Position numbers and translations under genes: made by a program. The notes below the pieces were generated by a model. That model did no database searches. It was not told the DNA's origin and was given only the letters and a program-made list of their open reading frames with translations. Below, one piece after another: positions 29,691 through 37,454 of a stretch of 64,000 bases of DNA. The DNA is taken from assembly GCA_017444385.1 (NCBI GenBank), contig JAFSWQ010000013.1, forward strand, positions 62,001 to 126,000, written 5' to 3'. Origin of the DNA: Clostridia bacterium (GTDB lineage Bacteria > Bacillota > Clostridia > Christensenellales > CAG-1252). How positions within the stretch are numbered: position 1 is the first letter of the stretch; each line of letters begins with the position of its first letter.

Positions 29691-30608
29691 ATGATCTACG
29701 ATATAATGATAATCGGTTCGGGTATGGCGGGAATGACCGCCGCCCTCTACGCAAAGAGAAATAACAAGAGCGTTTTACTCATTGAAAAGGAATCCATAGG
29801 CGGTCAAATTGCGAGTTCTCCCAAGGTGGAAAACTATCCCACCATTCCCGCGATGAGCGGAATGGATCTATCCGCAAAAGTGTTCGAGCAGATAGAGGAT
29901 TACGTCGAATTCGACCTCGATACCGTCGTGTCTCTCGTCAAAGAGGACGGCGTGTTTATCGCCAAGACCGAGTACGGCACCGAGCATCGCGCGCTCAGCG
30001 TTATTATCGCTAACGGCGTAAAACACCGCAAACTCAACCTGCCCAACGAAGAGAAGTTTTTGGGTAACGGCATAAGTTTTTGCGCGGTTTGCGACGGCGC
30101 GTTCTACAAGGGCGAGGACGTACTTTTGATAGGCGACGCAAATACCGCTTTACAATACGCGCTACTCTTATCCGACCTTTGCAAGAGCGTAAGAGTATGC
30201 ACTTTGTTCGATAAATTCTTCGCCGACGAGATATACGTCAACGCGTTGAAGAATAGGGAAAACGTTACCGTAGTTCACAACCTCGCTTCGATTAATTACT
30301 TGGGCGACGACGTTTTGACGGGCGTGGAATTCAAGAACACCCAAACGGGCGAGATCGTGAGATACGACTGCAAGGGCGTGTTCGTAGCGATAGGGCAAAT
30401 ACCCGACAACAAGGCGTTTGCCAACCTCGCCGACCTTGACAAAATGGGTTACTTCATCGCCGACGAAACCTGCCGCACGCGTACCGAAGGTTTGTTCGTA
30501 GCGGGCGATACGAGAACGAAATCCTATCGTCAACTTACTACGGCTGCCGCCGACGGAGCGAACGCCGCGCTTGCCGCTTGCGACTATATTCTTAAACTCA
30601 AAAAATGA
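29691..30608 (+). CDS. Thioredoxin-reductase-like flavoprotein lacking NADPH motifs
   Basis: A 305-residue flavoprotein with the thioredoxin reductase layout: FAD motif GSGMAGMTAA (about 9-18), redox pair CAVCDG (Cys131, Cys134), and C-terminal FAD motif VAGDTR. In NADPH-dependent enzymes a GGGDSA loop and an HRR motif bind the cofactor; here the first reads GDANTA (148-153) and the second TLFDKF. The same losses mark ferredoxin-dependent flavin thioredoxin reductases of Clostridia, so the electron donor may be ferredoxin. It overlaps nrdG by 4 nt and follows the nrdD-redoxin fusion, its plausible substrate. AAAGGAG precedes the ATG. Confidence 0.85.
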   Translation: MIYDIMIIGSGMAGMTAALYAKRNNKSVLLIEKESIGGQIASSPKVENYPTIPAMSGMDLSAKVFEQIEDYVEFDLDTVVSLVKEDGVFIAKTEYGTEHRALSVIIANGVKHRKLNLPNEEKFLGNGISFCAVCDGAFYKGEDVLLIGDANTALQYALLLSDLCKSVRVCTLFDKFFADEIYVNALKNRENVTVVHNLASINYLGDDVLTGVEFKNTQTGEIVRYDCKGVFVAIGQIPDNKAFANLADLDKMGYFIADETCRTRTEGLFVAGDTRTKSYRQLTTAAADGANAALAACDYILKLKK

Positions 30609-31291
30609 AAATAGTCGGTTTTGAAAAACTCTCTTTAGTGGACTTCGACGGCTACACAGCCTGTACTCTTTTTACGGGCGGTTGTAATTTTCGATGTCCT
30701 TTTTGTCATAACGGCCCCCTCGTTATAGGCGTAGGACTTGAAGAGTATTCCGAGGAAGAGATCTTTTCCTATTTGAAAAAGAGGAAGGGCATACTCGAAG
30801 GCGTAGTGGTTACTGGCGGCGAGCCCACCCTTCAAAAAGACTTGGACGTCTATCTCAAAAAGATAAAGGATTTAGGCTACGCGGTCAAACTCGACAGCAA
30901 CGGCACCGCGCCCGAGACTTTGAGAAGCCTTATCGAGAGAAAACTCGTCGACTATATCGCTATGGACGTGAAATCCTCGCCGAGCGGCTATCCTCTCGCT
31001 ACCGGCGTACCTTTTAACGAAAACGTCCTAAAAAGCGTGGACTTGCTTTTGGAAGGCATGGTCGACTACGAATTCCGCACGACTTTGGTAAAGGGGCTTA
31101 TCACCGATTTAGACGTGGAGTATATGGCGAAGTGGTTAAAAGGCGCGAAGAAATTCGTCTTTCAAAGTTTCGTAGATAGAGAAGGTTGCCTTGAACACGG
31201 TCTTGAAAAGGTGGATAAAGCGACCGCATTACGCTACGTCGAGATAATGGAAAAAGAGGGTATTCCCGCTCGTTTGCGTAATTACGACTGA
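30605..31291 (+). CDS. nrdG: Anaerobic ribonucleotide reductase activase
   Basis: A 228-residue radical-SAM enzyme that installs the glycyl radical on NrdD. The cluster motif is CNFRCPFC (about residues 26-33), preceded by the FTGGC segment, and SAM-binding VVTGGEPTLQ follows at about 74-83. The family name NrdG2/YjjW-like pyruvate-formate-lyase activase could also fit by sequence, but location next to nrdD favours this role. Its start overlaps the trxB-like stop (ATGA), so the two are co-translated. Confidence 0.9.
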   Translation: MKIVGFEKLSLVDFDGYTACTLFTGGCNFRCPFCHNGPLVIGVGLEEYSEEEIFSYLKKRKGILEGVVVTGGEPTLQKDLDVYLKKIKDLGYAVKLDSNGTAPETLRSLIERKLVDYIAMDVKSSPSGYPLATGVPFNENVLKSVDLLLEGMVDYEFRTTLVKGLITDLDVEYMAKWLKGAKKFVFQSFVDREGCLEHGLEKVDKATALRYVEIMEKEGIPARLRNYD

Positions 31292-31298
31292 TCGAGGG

Positions 31299-31327
31299 TT
31301 GACAAATCCTTAAAATAGGTATATAAA
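31299..31327 (+). promoter_or_regulatory. Consensus promoter predicting a leaderless hydrolase mRNA
   Basis: TTGACA (31299-31304), exactly 17 nt, then TATAAA (31322-31327). The predicted +1 is the A of the ATG at 31334, and no Shine-Dalgarno precedes it. Confidence 0.75.
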
Positions 31328-31333
31328 TATAAT

Positions 31334-32233
31334 ATGGCTAAATTTATTGAGAATTTCGTAAAGAATAACAACGATTTCGTCAATTCGGACGCAATGCTCG
31401 CTTACGTCGAGCCTTTTAACGTCGAGCGTATATTCGACGTCGGTTACTCGACTAATTCCCGTCTTACATTCGACCTCTATCGTCCCATATCTTATACGGG
31501 GCTTCTTCCCGTAATAATCGATATACACGGCGGCGGTTGGTACGGCGGAAGAAAGGAAAATAACAAAGCTTTCGCAATGGAACTCGCGAAGAAAGGGTTC
31601 GCGGTGTTCGTTCCCGAATACACTTTGGTACCCGAAGCCGATCTTAAATTGGAATTGAGGGAACTTTGCTCTTTCTTGAATTGGTACGAATTGCATTACT
31701 CCGAATACGATTGCGATATCAAAAAGACCTGTATATGCGGCGATTCGGCGGGCGGTCAACTTGCTTCTACGCTTTTGAATATCACCCAAAACAAGAGGGT
31801 AGCCGAGTATTTCAACGTCAACGTTTCGTTGACTTTTTCGGGCGCTTGCTTTATCGGCGGCGTTTTGTATATGGGTAAGATGGCGAGAAAACCCTTGATG
31901 GGTATGTATTTCAAAGCCATTTTAGGTAAAAAATATCGTTCGTCACGGATAACCGATTACGTTAATTTTTGCGACAACGTAGCCGTAGAATGCCCCCCTA
32001 TTTATCTCGTCACTTCCGAGCAGGACTTTATGAAAAGCCATTCGATAAAGGCGGCTGCGGAATTGAAAGCGAAAGGCTTGAAATGCGAATTGATGAATTG
32101 GGCGAGGCCGCAAGACAAAAAGCATAAACTCGTCCACGTATTCAATATACTGTACCCCACGTTCAACGAATCCGCGGTCACGAACACGTCGATCACGACC
32201 TTCTTCGCCGCGTGCGTAAGTGATAAAAAGTGA
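31334..32233 (+). CDS. Alpha/beta hydrolase (esterase/lipase-like)
   Basis: A 299-residue alpha/beta hydrolase. The oxyanion motif HGGGWYGG (about residues 61-68) and nucleophile elbow GDSAGGQ (about 136-142) place it with hormone-sensitive-lipase-type esterases. A catalytic Asp in SEQDF and a His near HKLVHV are plausible partners. No signal peptide, so cytoplasmic. It begins a three-gene operon with a CrtI-like oxidoreductase (4-nt GTGA overlap) and a flavin/2Fe-2S reductase, suggesting that it releases or prepares a substrate for a redox step. Translation seems leaderless. Confidence 0.85.
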   Translation: MAKFIENFVKNNNDFVNSDAMLAYVEPFNVERIFDVGYSTNSRLTFDLYRPISYTGLLPVIIDIHGGGWYGGRKENNKAFAMELAKKGFAVFVPEYTLVPEADLKLELRELCSFLNWYELHYSEYDCDIKKTCICGDSAGGQLASTLLNITQNKRVAEYFNVNVSLTFSGACFIGGVLYMGKMARKPLMGMYFKAILGKKYRSSRITDYVNFCDNVAVECPPIYLVTSEQDFMKSHSIKAAAELKAKGLKCELMNWARPQDKKHKLVHVFNILYPTFNESAVTNTSITTFFAACVSDKK

Positions 32234-33711
32234 AAAAAGAAAGCAAATACGATCTCATCATAATAGGCGCGGGGAGCGGATCCCTTGCGGCTGCCGTTAA
32301 ATGCGCCACCGAAGGCAAAAAGGTTTTACTCGTCGAAAGCGGGAACAAAGTCGGCGGGTATAACGCCGCCGTGCGCGCGGGGCGCTATCTTTTCGACCCC
32401 GATTTCAAAGGCATTCCCGCCGAATTTTTGGGCGTAAGGCTAGAAGACCGCCTCAAAGAGTTGGGCGCGGACGTCCCCTATACCGTGAACGAGATCGTAT
32501 TGAGGCTTTTAGTTACCGACGGAATGCCGAGGGAATACATTTTGCCCGTAGGTTTCGAGGCGTTCAAAAACAAAGTTAACGATTATTGCCCGGAAAGCGA
32601 GGAGTCGACCTCTAAATTTTTCGCGCTCGTCGAGCAAACGGTAGAGGGTGTAAAAGCCCTCGTTTACGGCGCTACCCGCGAGAAGATAAAAAAGGACTAT
32701 CCCGATTACGTTCGCGCGTCCGCTTACACTTTGGACGAGGTGGAAGAAACTCTCGATATGCCGTTGAGGGCGAGAGAGGTAATTAACGGTTTTTGGTTTT
32801 ATTTGGGGCTTACCCCCGATAAACTCGACTTCGCAACCTACGCGCTTTACCTCTACACCTACGTTTCGGGGGGCGTGTTCAAACCCGATCTCGGTAGAAT
32901 CGACGTCGATTACGCTTATCTTAAAGCGTTCAGGGAAAAGGGCGGAGTCGCGCTTTTCAATACCTCGGTAGAAAAAATAATACTCAAAGACGGACGCGCT
33001 TATGCTGTCGTTACGGACGACGGCTTTATTAATTACGCGCCCGAAATCATTACCGATCTTCCCGACGTAGAGGTCTATAATTCGTTATTGACTTTGGATT
33101 CGGTGGCGGAAAACGCGCGTCGTATTATTAATACGGAAAAACACGCCGCCTCGGTAGTCACTCTTTGTTTGGGTTTGGATCGATCCTTCGACGAGTTAGG
33201 TTTGGACGTAGCGCCAACCGTGGTTTTACCTTCTTCCGATTATTCCTCTCTCAACGATCGCCGCAAAGATTGGCGGGATATAACCGCTATGTCCGTCGAG
33301 CCTCGCGAAGAGGGCGGAAAATATATATTGAAATTGACCGCCGTTTACGAGGAAGATACTTTAACGTGTATAACCATAGATAACAAAAAGAAGCAAGAGG
33401 CCGCCATTGCCGAGCGGCTCATAAAGAGATTTGAAAAGGTCTTCGGTATCAGTATAAGGAAGAATATAGACGGATACGTCGTTTTCTCGCCTTTGCACTA
33501 CGCGCACACCGTTTCCGAGTACGGCGGCTCGCCTTTGGGGCTTGAACCCACGTCGCAAAACTCGGTTTACGTTAGGTGGAATAGAAGGAAATTGGCGGAT
33601 TACCCCGTCGGGCTCGAATGCGTCGGCGTAAACGGTTTGATAAACTGTTTCGGCGCGGATTATCTCTCTGCGCCTATGGCGATGAACGCATTTTGGAGGG
33701 TTGAAAAATGA
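32230..33711 (+). CDS. FAD oxidoreductase, phytoene-desaturase (CrtI)-like
   Basis: A 493-residue flavoprotein. The FAD motif IIGAGSGSLAAAVK is at residues 11-24 and VGGYNAAVRAGRYLFD follows, the layout of the CrtI/carotenoid isomerase/amine-oxidase group. The C-terminal VNGLINCFGADYLSAPMAMNAFW matches the second FAD-contact region of that group in type. No other carotenoid gene is nearby, so carotenoids are unlikely substrates. GTG start overlaps the hydrolase stop and the stop overlaps the next ATG by 4 nt, so the three proteins are made together. The substrate is unknown; desaturation, isomerisation or reduction of a hydrophobic compound are options. Confidence 0.78.
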   Translation: MKKESKYDLIIIGAGSGSLAAAVKCATEGKKVLLVESGNKVGGYNAAVRAGRYLFDPDFKGIPAEFLGVRLEDRLKELGADVPYTVNEIVLRLLVTDGMPREYILPVGFEAFKNKVNDYCPESEESTSKFFALVEQTVEGVKALVYGATREKIKKDYPDYVRASAYTLDEVEETLDMPLRAREVINGFWFYLGLTPDKLDFATYALYLYTYVSGGVFKPDLGRIDVDYAYLKAFREKGGVALFNTSVEKIILKDGRAYAVVTDDGFINYAPEIITDLPDVEVYNSLLTLDSVAENARRIINTEKHAASVVTLCLGLDRSFDELGLDVAPTVVLPSSDYSSLNDRRKDWRDITAMSVEPREEGGKYILKLTAVYEEDTLTCITIDNKKKQEAAIAERLIKRFEKVFGISIRKNIDGYVVFSPLHYAHTVSEYGGSPLGLEPTSQNSVYVRWNRRKLADYPVGLECVGVNGLINCFGADYLSAPMAMNAFWRVEK

Positions 33712-34889
33712 GCGACGATATCTTTAAGAAACGAGGTTACGGCGGCGACTTCCGCGCGGTGAAAAAACTTGAAAAAGCCGAGGAATTGATCGATAACTAC
33801 AATTTCAAAAGTATTCGCAGTTATTTTGGCGAGATGAATTTCCGTGACGATCTCGATATGATGGACGTCGTAGTCACCGATATCGAGCCTTTTTCCGAAA
33901 ACGTAAAGAGATATCGTTTGGAACCTCAAAACTATGAACTTCCTCTATTTGAAGCGGGGCAAAGCCTCTGCGTGTATATGCGGATAAACGGCGGAAGATT
34001 TTTGAAGCCTCTCGCGGTTTGTTCTTCCCCTAATCATCGTTATTACAGCGTAATAGTATTCAGGGACGACTTCGTAAGCGATAGAATGCTCGACGATTGG
34101 GTAGTCGGTAGCGAAGTCACTATAACCCGCCCGAGAGGTAATTTCACCTATCACCCCCTTCGCGACGAGAAAAAGGTCTTGGGCTTCGTCGACGGGATAG
34201 GCATATCTCATTTTATTTCTATGGCGGAAACCATTATAGAAGGGGAAGAGAACTTCGAACTTTTCGTCGTTTACGTCGCCGATTATTACAAAGATATAAT
34301 CTTCTCGAGTTATCTTAATTGGTTGGAAAAGAATTCGAACGGCAAAGTGAAATTCTGCTATCTTTTGGGGGAAGAATCGCGCGTCGGTTGTCGCCACGGC
34401 AACGTCACGTCCTCTTTGATAAAGTCGCTTTTAGCTCCGCCTTATTCGGTGTTTGCTTCGGGTAGTAACGAATTGATAGATAGGCTTAACTTACACCTCG
34501 CCAAATTGGGTATTAGCGATAGTGATATCCATATGCGAAGACCTTTCGTTTACGCCACGCCCGAAGATCTTTCGGGTAAGCCGTATGCAAAACTCAAACC
34601 CTTTACGATAACCGTAAAATCCGCCGATATAACCTATCCGCCCATCGAAATAGAGAAGGGGGATACGTTGATGGTCGCGATGGAAAAAGCGGGGTTGAAC
34701 GTCCCCGGCAAGTGTATGAACGGCGGATGCGGCGTATGCCGAAGCCGTTTGCTTGAAGGCAAAGTCGAGTTAATGGCAGGCGAAGACTGGAAGCCGGTGG
34801 AAGAGAAGTATTCGGTTATCCACCCCTGCGTATGCTATCCTCTCACCGACGTCACGATAGAGATCCCCATAAAACGCGACGAGATTTGA
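33708..34889 (+). CDS. Flavin reductase with C-terminal 2Fe-2S domain
   Basis: A 393-residue electron-transfer protein: an N-terminal extension (about 1-45), an FNR-type FAD domain (about 50-150), a nucleotide domain beginning FVDGIGISH, and a plant-type 2Fe-2S ferredoxin domain with CMNGGCGVC and a later Cys (about residues 300-393). The usual FAD motif RxYS reads LKPLAVCSS, and the NAD loop GGxGITP reads DGIGISH, so the cofactor choice is uncertain. It resembles reductase components that feed oxygenases, but this is an anaerobe; it may supply electrons to, or take them from, the CrtI-like partner. Confidence 0.82.
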   Translation: MSDDIFKKRGYGGDFRAVKKLEKAEELIDNYNFKSIRSYFGEMNFRDDLDMMDVVVTDIEPFSENVKRYRLEPQNYELPLFEAGQSLCVYMRINGGRFLKPLAVCSSPNHRYYSVIVFRDDFVSDRMLDDWVVGSEVTITRPRGNFTYHPLRDEKKVLGFVDGIGISHFISMAETIIEGEENFELFVVYVADYYKDIIFSSYLNWLEKNSNGKVKFCYLLGEESRVGCRHGNVTSSLIKSLLAPPYSVFASGSNELIDRLNLHLAKLGISDSDIHMRRPFVYATPEDLSGKPYAKLKPFTITVKSADITYPPIEIEKGDTLMVAMEKAGLNVPGKCMNGGCGVCRSRLLEGKVELMAGEDWKPVEEKYSVIHPCVCYPLTDVTIEIPIKRDEI

Positions 34890-35228
34890 GCGTTAACGTT
34901 TTTGTGTCCTCGCTATGTGAAGTATCCACGAACGAGAAAGACTTTTTTATACGTCATGTTTCGACAAGCTCAACGTGACGAATAAAACAATGGTAATGAA
35001 ATAATACCCCGCCTTGTTCCTACCTCTTAACGTTAAATCGAATTGGTAAAAATGCGGTTGTCGAATACCCCCCGTCTTATTGCCCACTTAAACCGTTAGA
35101 GGACGTCATAACCTCAGGTGAAGACCGCCCCGCCGCCTTATTCCTACCGCTTAAACCCTCAAATCTTCATATTTAGTTTCCACTTTTTATTAAGTTTTCC
35201 GTAAAATCGGATTTTTTGATAAAAATCA
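34890..35228. repeat. Gap with one dispersed repeat and three ~60-nt-spaced direct repeats
   Basis: No gene seen. A B-form copy occurs at about 34951-34981. Three imperfect copies of a TACCCC..CTTATT.CC..CTTAAACC word begin near 35005, 35065 and 35124. Confidence 0.6.
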
Positions 35229-35257
35229 TTGCATATTTTTTTCGTTTAGTTTATAAT
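35229..35257 (+). promoter_or_regulatory. Promoter of the 146-residue membrane protein gene
   Basis: TTGCAT (35229-35234), 17-nt spacer, TATAAT (35252-35257), then AGAGG and ATG at 35275. Confidence 0.7.
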
Positions 35258-35274
35258 AACGCAAGAGGCAGAGT

Positions 35275-35715
35275 ATGATAGAAGTATTGTTAAGTCTCAA
35301 CTTAATATACACTTTGTTGCTTTATAGGAACGGCAGAAAGCAAGCTGCCGGCCTTTCCATACTCTTCGTGCTGCTCACCGCCTCTTTGTATTTTGCGAAT
35401 TTCTTCCTTGACGAGTTCTCGAAATATATTATCAACGAATACGGTTTCGACGGCTATTTGAAAGCCGTTTCCTATATCGAAATTATTACGGACGTGGATT
35501 CTTTGCCTGCGGCTATGTATATGCTGATGATGTTCTCGAATATCCTCAACTTTATATTTACCTTGCAGGTCACCGTTTTGGTTGCGTTTATGCGCGCCCG
35601 TCCCTATAAAATCGACGAAGTGGAATACCTTTTCTATTCGTCCGTTGAAAATGATACGCCCGTAGTTATCGGGTATTCTTTCCGTTCCGCAACTCTCGCC
35701 CATTTAAGAATTTGA
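35275..35715 (+). CDS. Hypothetical membrane protein, 146 residues
   Basis: Not recognised. Two or three hydrophobic segments are visible: residues about 2-15, 24-44 (LSILFVLLTASLYFANFF) and 82-108 (MYMLMMFSNILNFIFTLQVTVLVAF), with a soluble Tyr/Glu-rich tail. A good promoter and AGAGG support it. It lies upstream of the pilin gene but is separated by 163 nt with an own -10 (35774-35779), so a link to the pilus genes is only positional. Confidence 0.6.
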   Translation: MIEVLLSLNLIYTLLLYRNGRKQAAGLSILFVLLTASLYFANFFLDEFSKYIINEYGFDGYLKAVSYIEIITDVDSLPAAMYMLMMFSNILNFIFTLQVTVLVAFMRARPYKIDEVEYLFYSSVENDTPVVIGYSFRSATLAHLRI

Positions 35716-35878
35716 GAAGGACGAGGGCGCGTTATGATGCGGATCGCGACGTTTTCCCTCTTTTAATTTTTAATATAATAAACTCATAAGCGACTATTTG
35801 TCGCGACTTTACGCGTATTTTTTCGCGTTCAAAAAATAAACAAAATTACAATATTTATTATAAAAGGAGATTATAAAA

Positions 35879-36388
35879 ATGAAAAAATTAAACAAAAAAG
35901 GTTTCACCATCGTTGAATTAGTTATCGTTATCGCCGTTATCGGTATTTTGGCAGGCGTACTTATCCCTACCTTCACCATCGTAGTTCGTAAAGCTAACGA
36001 ATCCGCGGCTATCCAAGCCCTCGACAGCGCAAGAAAAGAACTTCTCACCATTGTTGACGCTACCGCTGACGACTTCGCAGATGTTGATACTAATTACGCT
36101 TATCAATACACCGTAGATAAGAAAGGTCAAAACATTAAAGAACTTGCCGGTTACTATCAATTTGTTGGTGGCGAATGGAAACAAGTAGCTGCACCCGCTG
36201 CCGATAAAGAGGCTTGGGAATACACCAAAGTTGATGCATTCATCACCGGAACTACTACCTACTATACCGATAAGAGCGGCGCTACCACTACTATCGCTGA
36301 TGCTGATGCTTTTGATGCTTACGAAGGAACTTTGTACACCCGCGCTCAAATCAACATCAACGGCGTTTTGGTTTACAAAATTGCATAA
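35879..36388 (+). CDS. Type IV pilin-like major (pseudo)pilin
   Basis: A 169-residue prepilin. The class III signal is short and basic (MKKLNKKG), cleaved before the FTIVELV helix; Glu5 of the mature protein, needed for assembly, is present. The hydrophobic helix IAVIGILAGVLIP is canonical. The C-terminal domain is Thr/Ala/Asp-rich and repetitive, as in exposed pilins. AAAAGGAG precedes the ATG and strong codon bias suggests high expression. It is monocistronic, with hairpins at 36436-36514, and lies upstream of the pseudopilin-PilC-PilB operon that would assemble it. Confidence 0.9.
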   Translation: MKKLNKKGFTIVELVIVIAVIGILAGVLIPTFTIVVRKANESAAIQALDSARKELLTIVDATADDFADVDTNYAYQYTVDKKGQNIKELAGYYQFVGGEWKQVAAPAADKEAWEYTKVDAFITGTTTYYTDKSGATTTIADADAFDAYEGTLYTRAQININGVLVYKIA

Positions 36389-36435
36389 TTTGCACTGAAT
36401 AAACAATAATTCAGACTCGTAAACTCTAATCTATT

Positions 36436-36514
36436 TTTCGGGGCGTACCCGCATCTACGCCCCGAGCAATTAAGTTACGGCTCAATCTCTCGTTACGCGT
36501 GGATTGAGCCGTAA
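36436..36514 (+). terminator. Two hairpins downstream of the pilin gene
   Basis: TCGGGGCGTA (36438-36447) pairs with TACGCCCCGA, and TTACGGCTCAAT with ATTGAGCCGTAA. Neither has a T-run, so they may stabilise the mRNA 3' end more than terminate. Confidence 0.55.
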
Positions 36515-36920
36515 TCATTATGTAAGCCATTAATAAGCACGTCGTGAGAGGGAAAAACCCGAGCGAAGCGAGGCTCGAACAAACGCTTGCGTTTGTGAGA
36601 AAGAGGAATAGGCAAGCAACAACGAAACCATCGTTAGATGGTGAGTAAAAGCGCAGCCTATGACGAGTCGAGGAATCCCCTAACCAAGCGTAATTACTTA
36701 TCAGGTTTGGTCATGCGGAAGAGATGTTTCGACTACGAGGGTTCGTCTCGACTTTCGCTTTTATTCGTTGACAAAGAATTGTCAACTTCACTTATGCTCG
36801 GTCGTTCCTCTTTCTCGAAAACCTTTTGGGTTTTCTCGAACGCTCACTGCGTTCGTGTAAGAATACAAGCAAGTCATTCCGAGCAACGGGGAATGCCGAA
36901 AACCTAAAAAACACATCGAC
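36515..36920. repeat. Gap with degenerate dispersed repeats
   Basis: No gene supported. Degenerate A-form fragments (GACGAGTCGAGGAATCCCCT, about 36661-36680; TCATTCCGAGCAACGGGGAATGCC, about 36875-36898) and a reversed B fragment (GAAGAGATGTTTCGAC, about 36719-36735) are embedded in CGAGCGAAGCGAGGCTCG- and ACGCTTGCGTTTGTGAG-type hairpins. Confidence 0.6.
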
Positions 36921-36993
36921 TTGAAATTTGTTTACAAATTTCAACAAATATTTTACTATAAGTATAGTAAAAACCCTTATTTTATTATATAAT
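36921..36993 (+). promoter_or_regulatory. Two palindromes and a -10 in front of the pseudopilin operon
   Basis: TTGAAATTTG-TTTA-CAAATTTCAA (36921-36944) and TTACTATA-AG-TATAGTAA (36953-36970) are both perfect inverted repeats. A TATAAT follows at 36988-36993. The second palindrome covers the -35 position, where no consensus -35 is seen, so an activator or repressor site is plausible. Confidence 0.6.
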
Positions 36994-36999
36994 AATACT

Positions 37000-37446
37000 A
37001 TGTCAAAGAGTAATAAAGGCTTCACGTTAGTAGAATTGATCGTGACGATCGCCGTTACCGCCATCGTAACCACGTTGGCGACGCTTTTCGCCATCTCTAC
37101 CGTGAAGAGCTTCCGCACCGAGAAAAAGAAGAGCGACGCCATCTACAACGTAAAGGACGTTCACGACTTCGTTTCGGATTGGATATCTTTATTCGACTCT
37201 TCAGATTATACGTTGGAAAGCGTTACGGAATCTCAAATAACCGTCAAGAAAACCTTGAACGACGATCTTTACACTTTGACTTATGCCGATAAGAGCATAA
37301 TCGCTCAAACGCTTACGGACGAAAAAATTTACCCTATACCCGACGTTGATACGGTAAGTTTCCATCAAAAAGACAACGCTATAAAGGTCGAAGTCACTTT
37401 CCAAGATGAAAGTACCGCCTTTATCGTATATAGAAAAACCCAATAG
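37000..37446 (+). CDS. Pseudopilin-like protein
   Basis: A 148-residue protein with a prepilin signal: MSKSNKG then FTLVELIVTIAVTAIVTTLATLF, Glu5 present. The start at 37000 is chosen because it gives a proper short leader; the longer frame from 36928 would add 24 unlikely residues. The A of this ATG is 7 nt after the last base of TATAAT, and there is no Shine-Dalgarno, so translation is probably leaderless. It opens the operon with a PilM-like protein, further pseudopilins, PilC and PilB. Confidence 0.82.
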   Translation: MSKSNKGFTLVELIVTIAVTAIVTTLATLFAISTVKSFRTEKKKSDAIYNVKDVHDFVSDWISLFDSSDYTLESVTESQITVKKTLNDDLYTLTYADKSIIAQTLTDEKIYPIPDVDTVSFHQKDNAIKVEVTFQDESTAFIVYRKTQ

Positions 37447-37454
37447 GAGTGTAT

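Noticed and set aside
32230..33711. Carotenoid biosynthesis as the role of the CrtI-like protein
   Set aside because: No phytoene synthase or other carotenoid gene is present, and the partners are a hydrolase and a flavin reductase.
35302..35703. 133-codon minus-strand frame opposite the 146-residue membrane protein
   Set aside because: The plus-strand frame has a near-consensus promoter and Shine-Dalgarno; the minus frame has neither.
36638..36907. 89-codon frame upstream of the pseudopilin operon
   Set aside because: Made of degenerate dispersed repeats with no Shine-Dalgarno.
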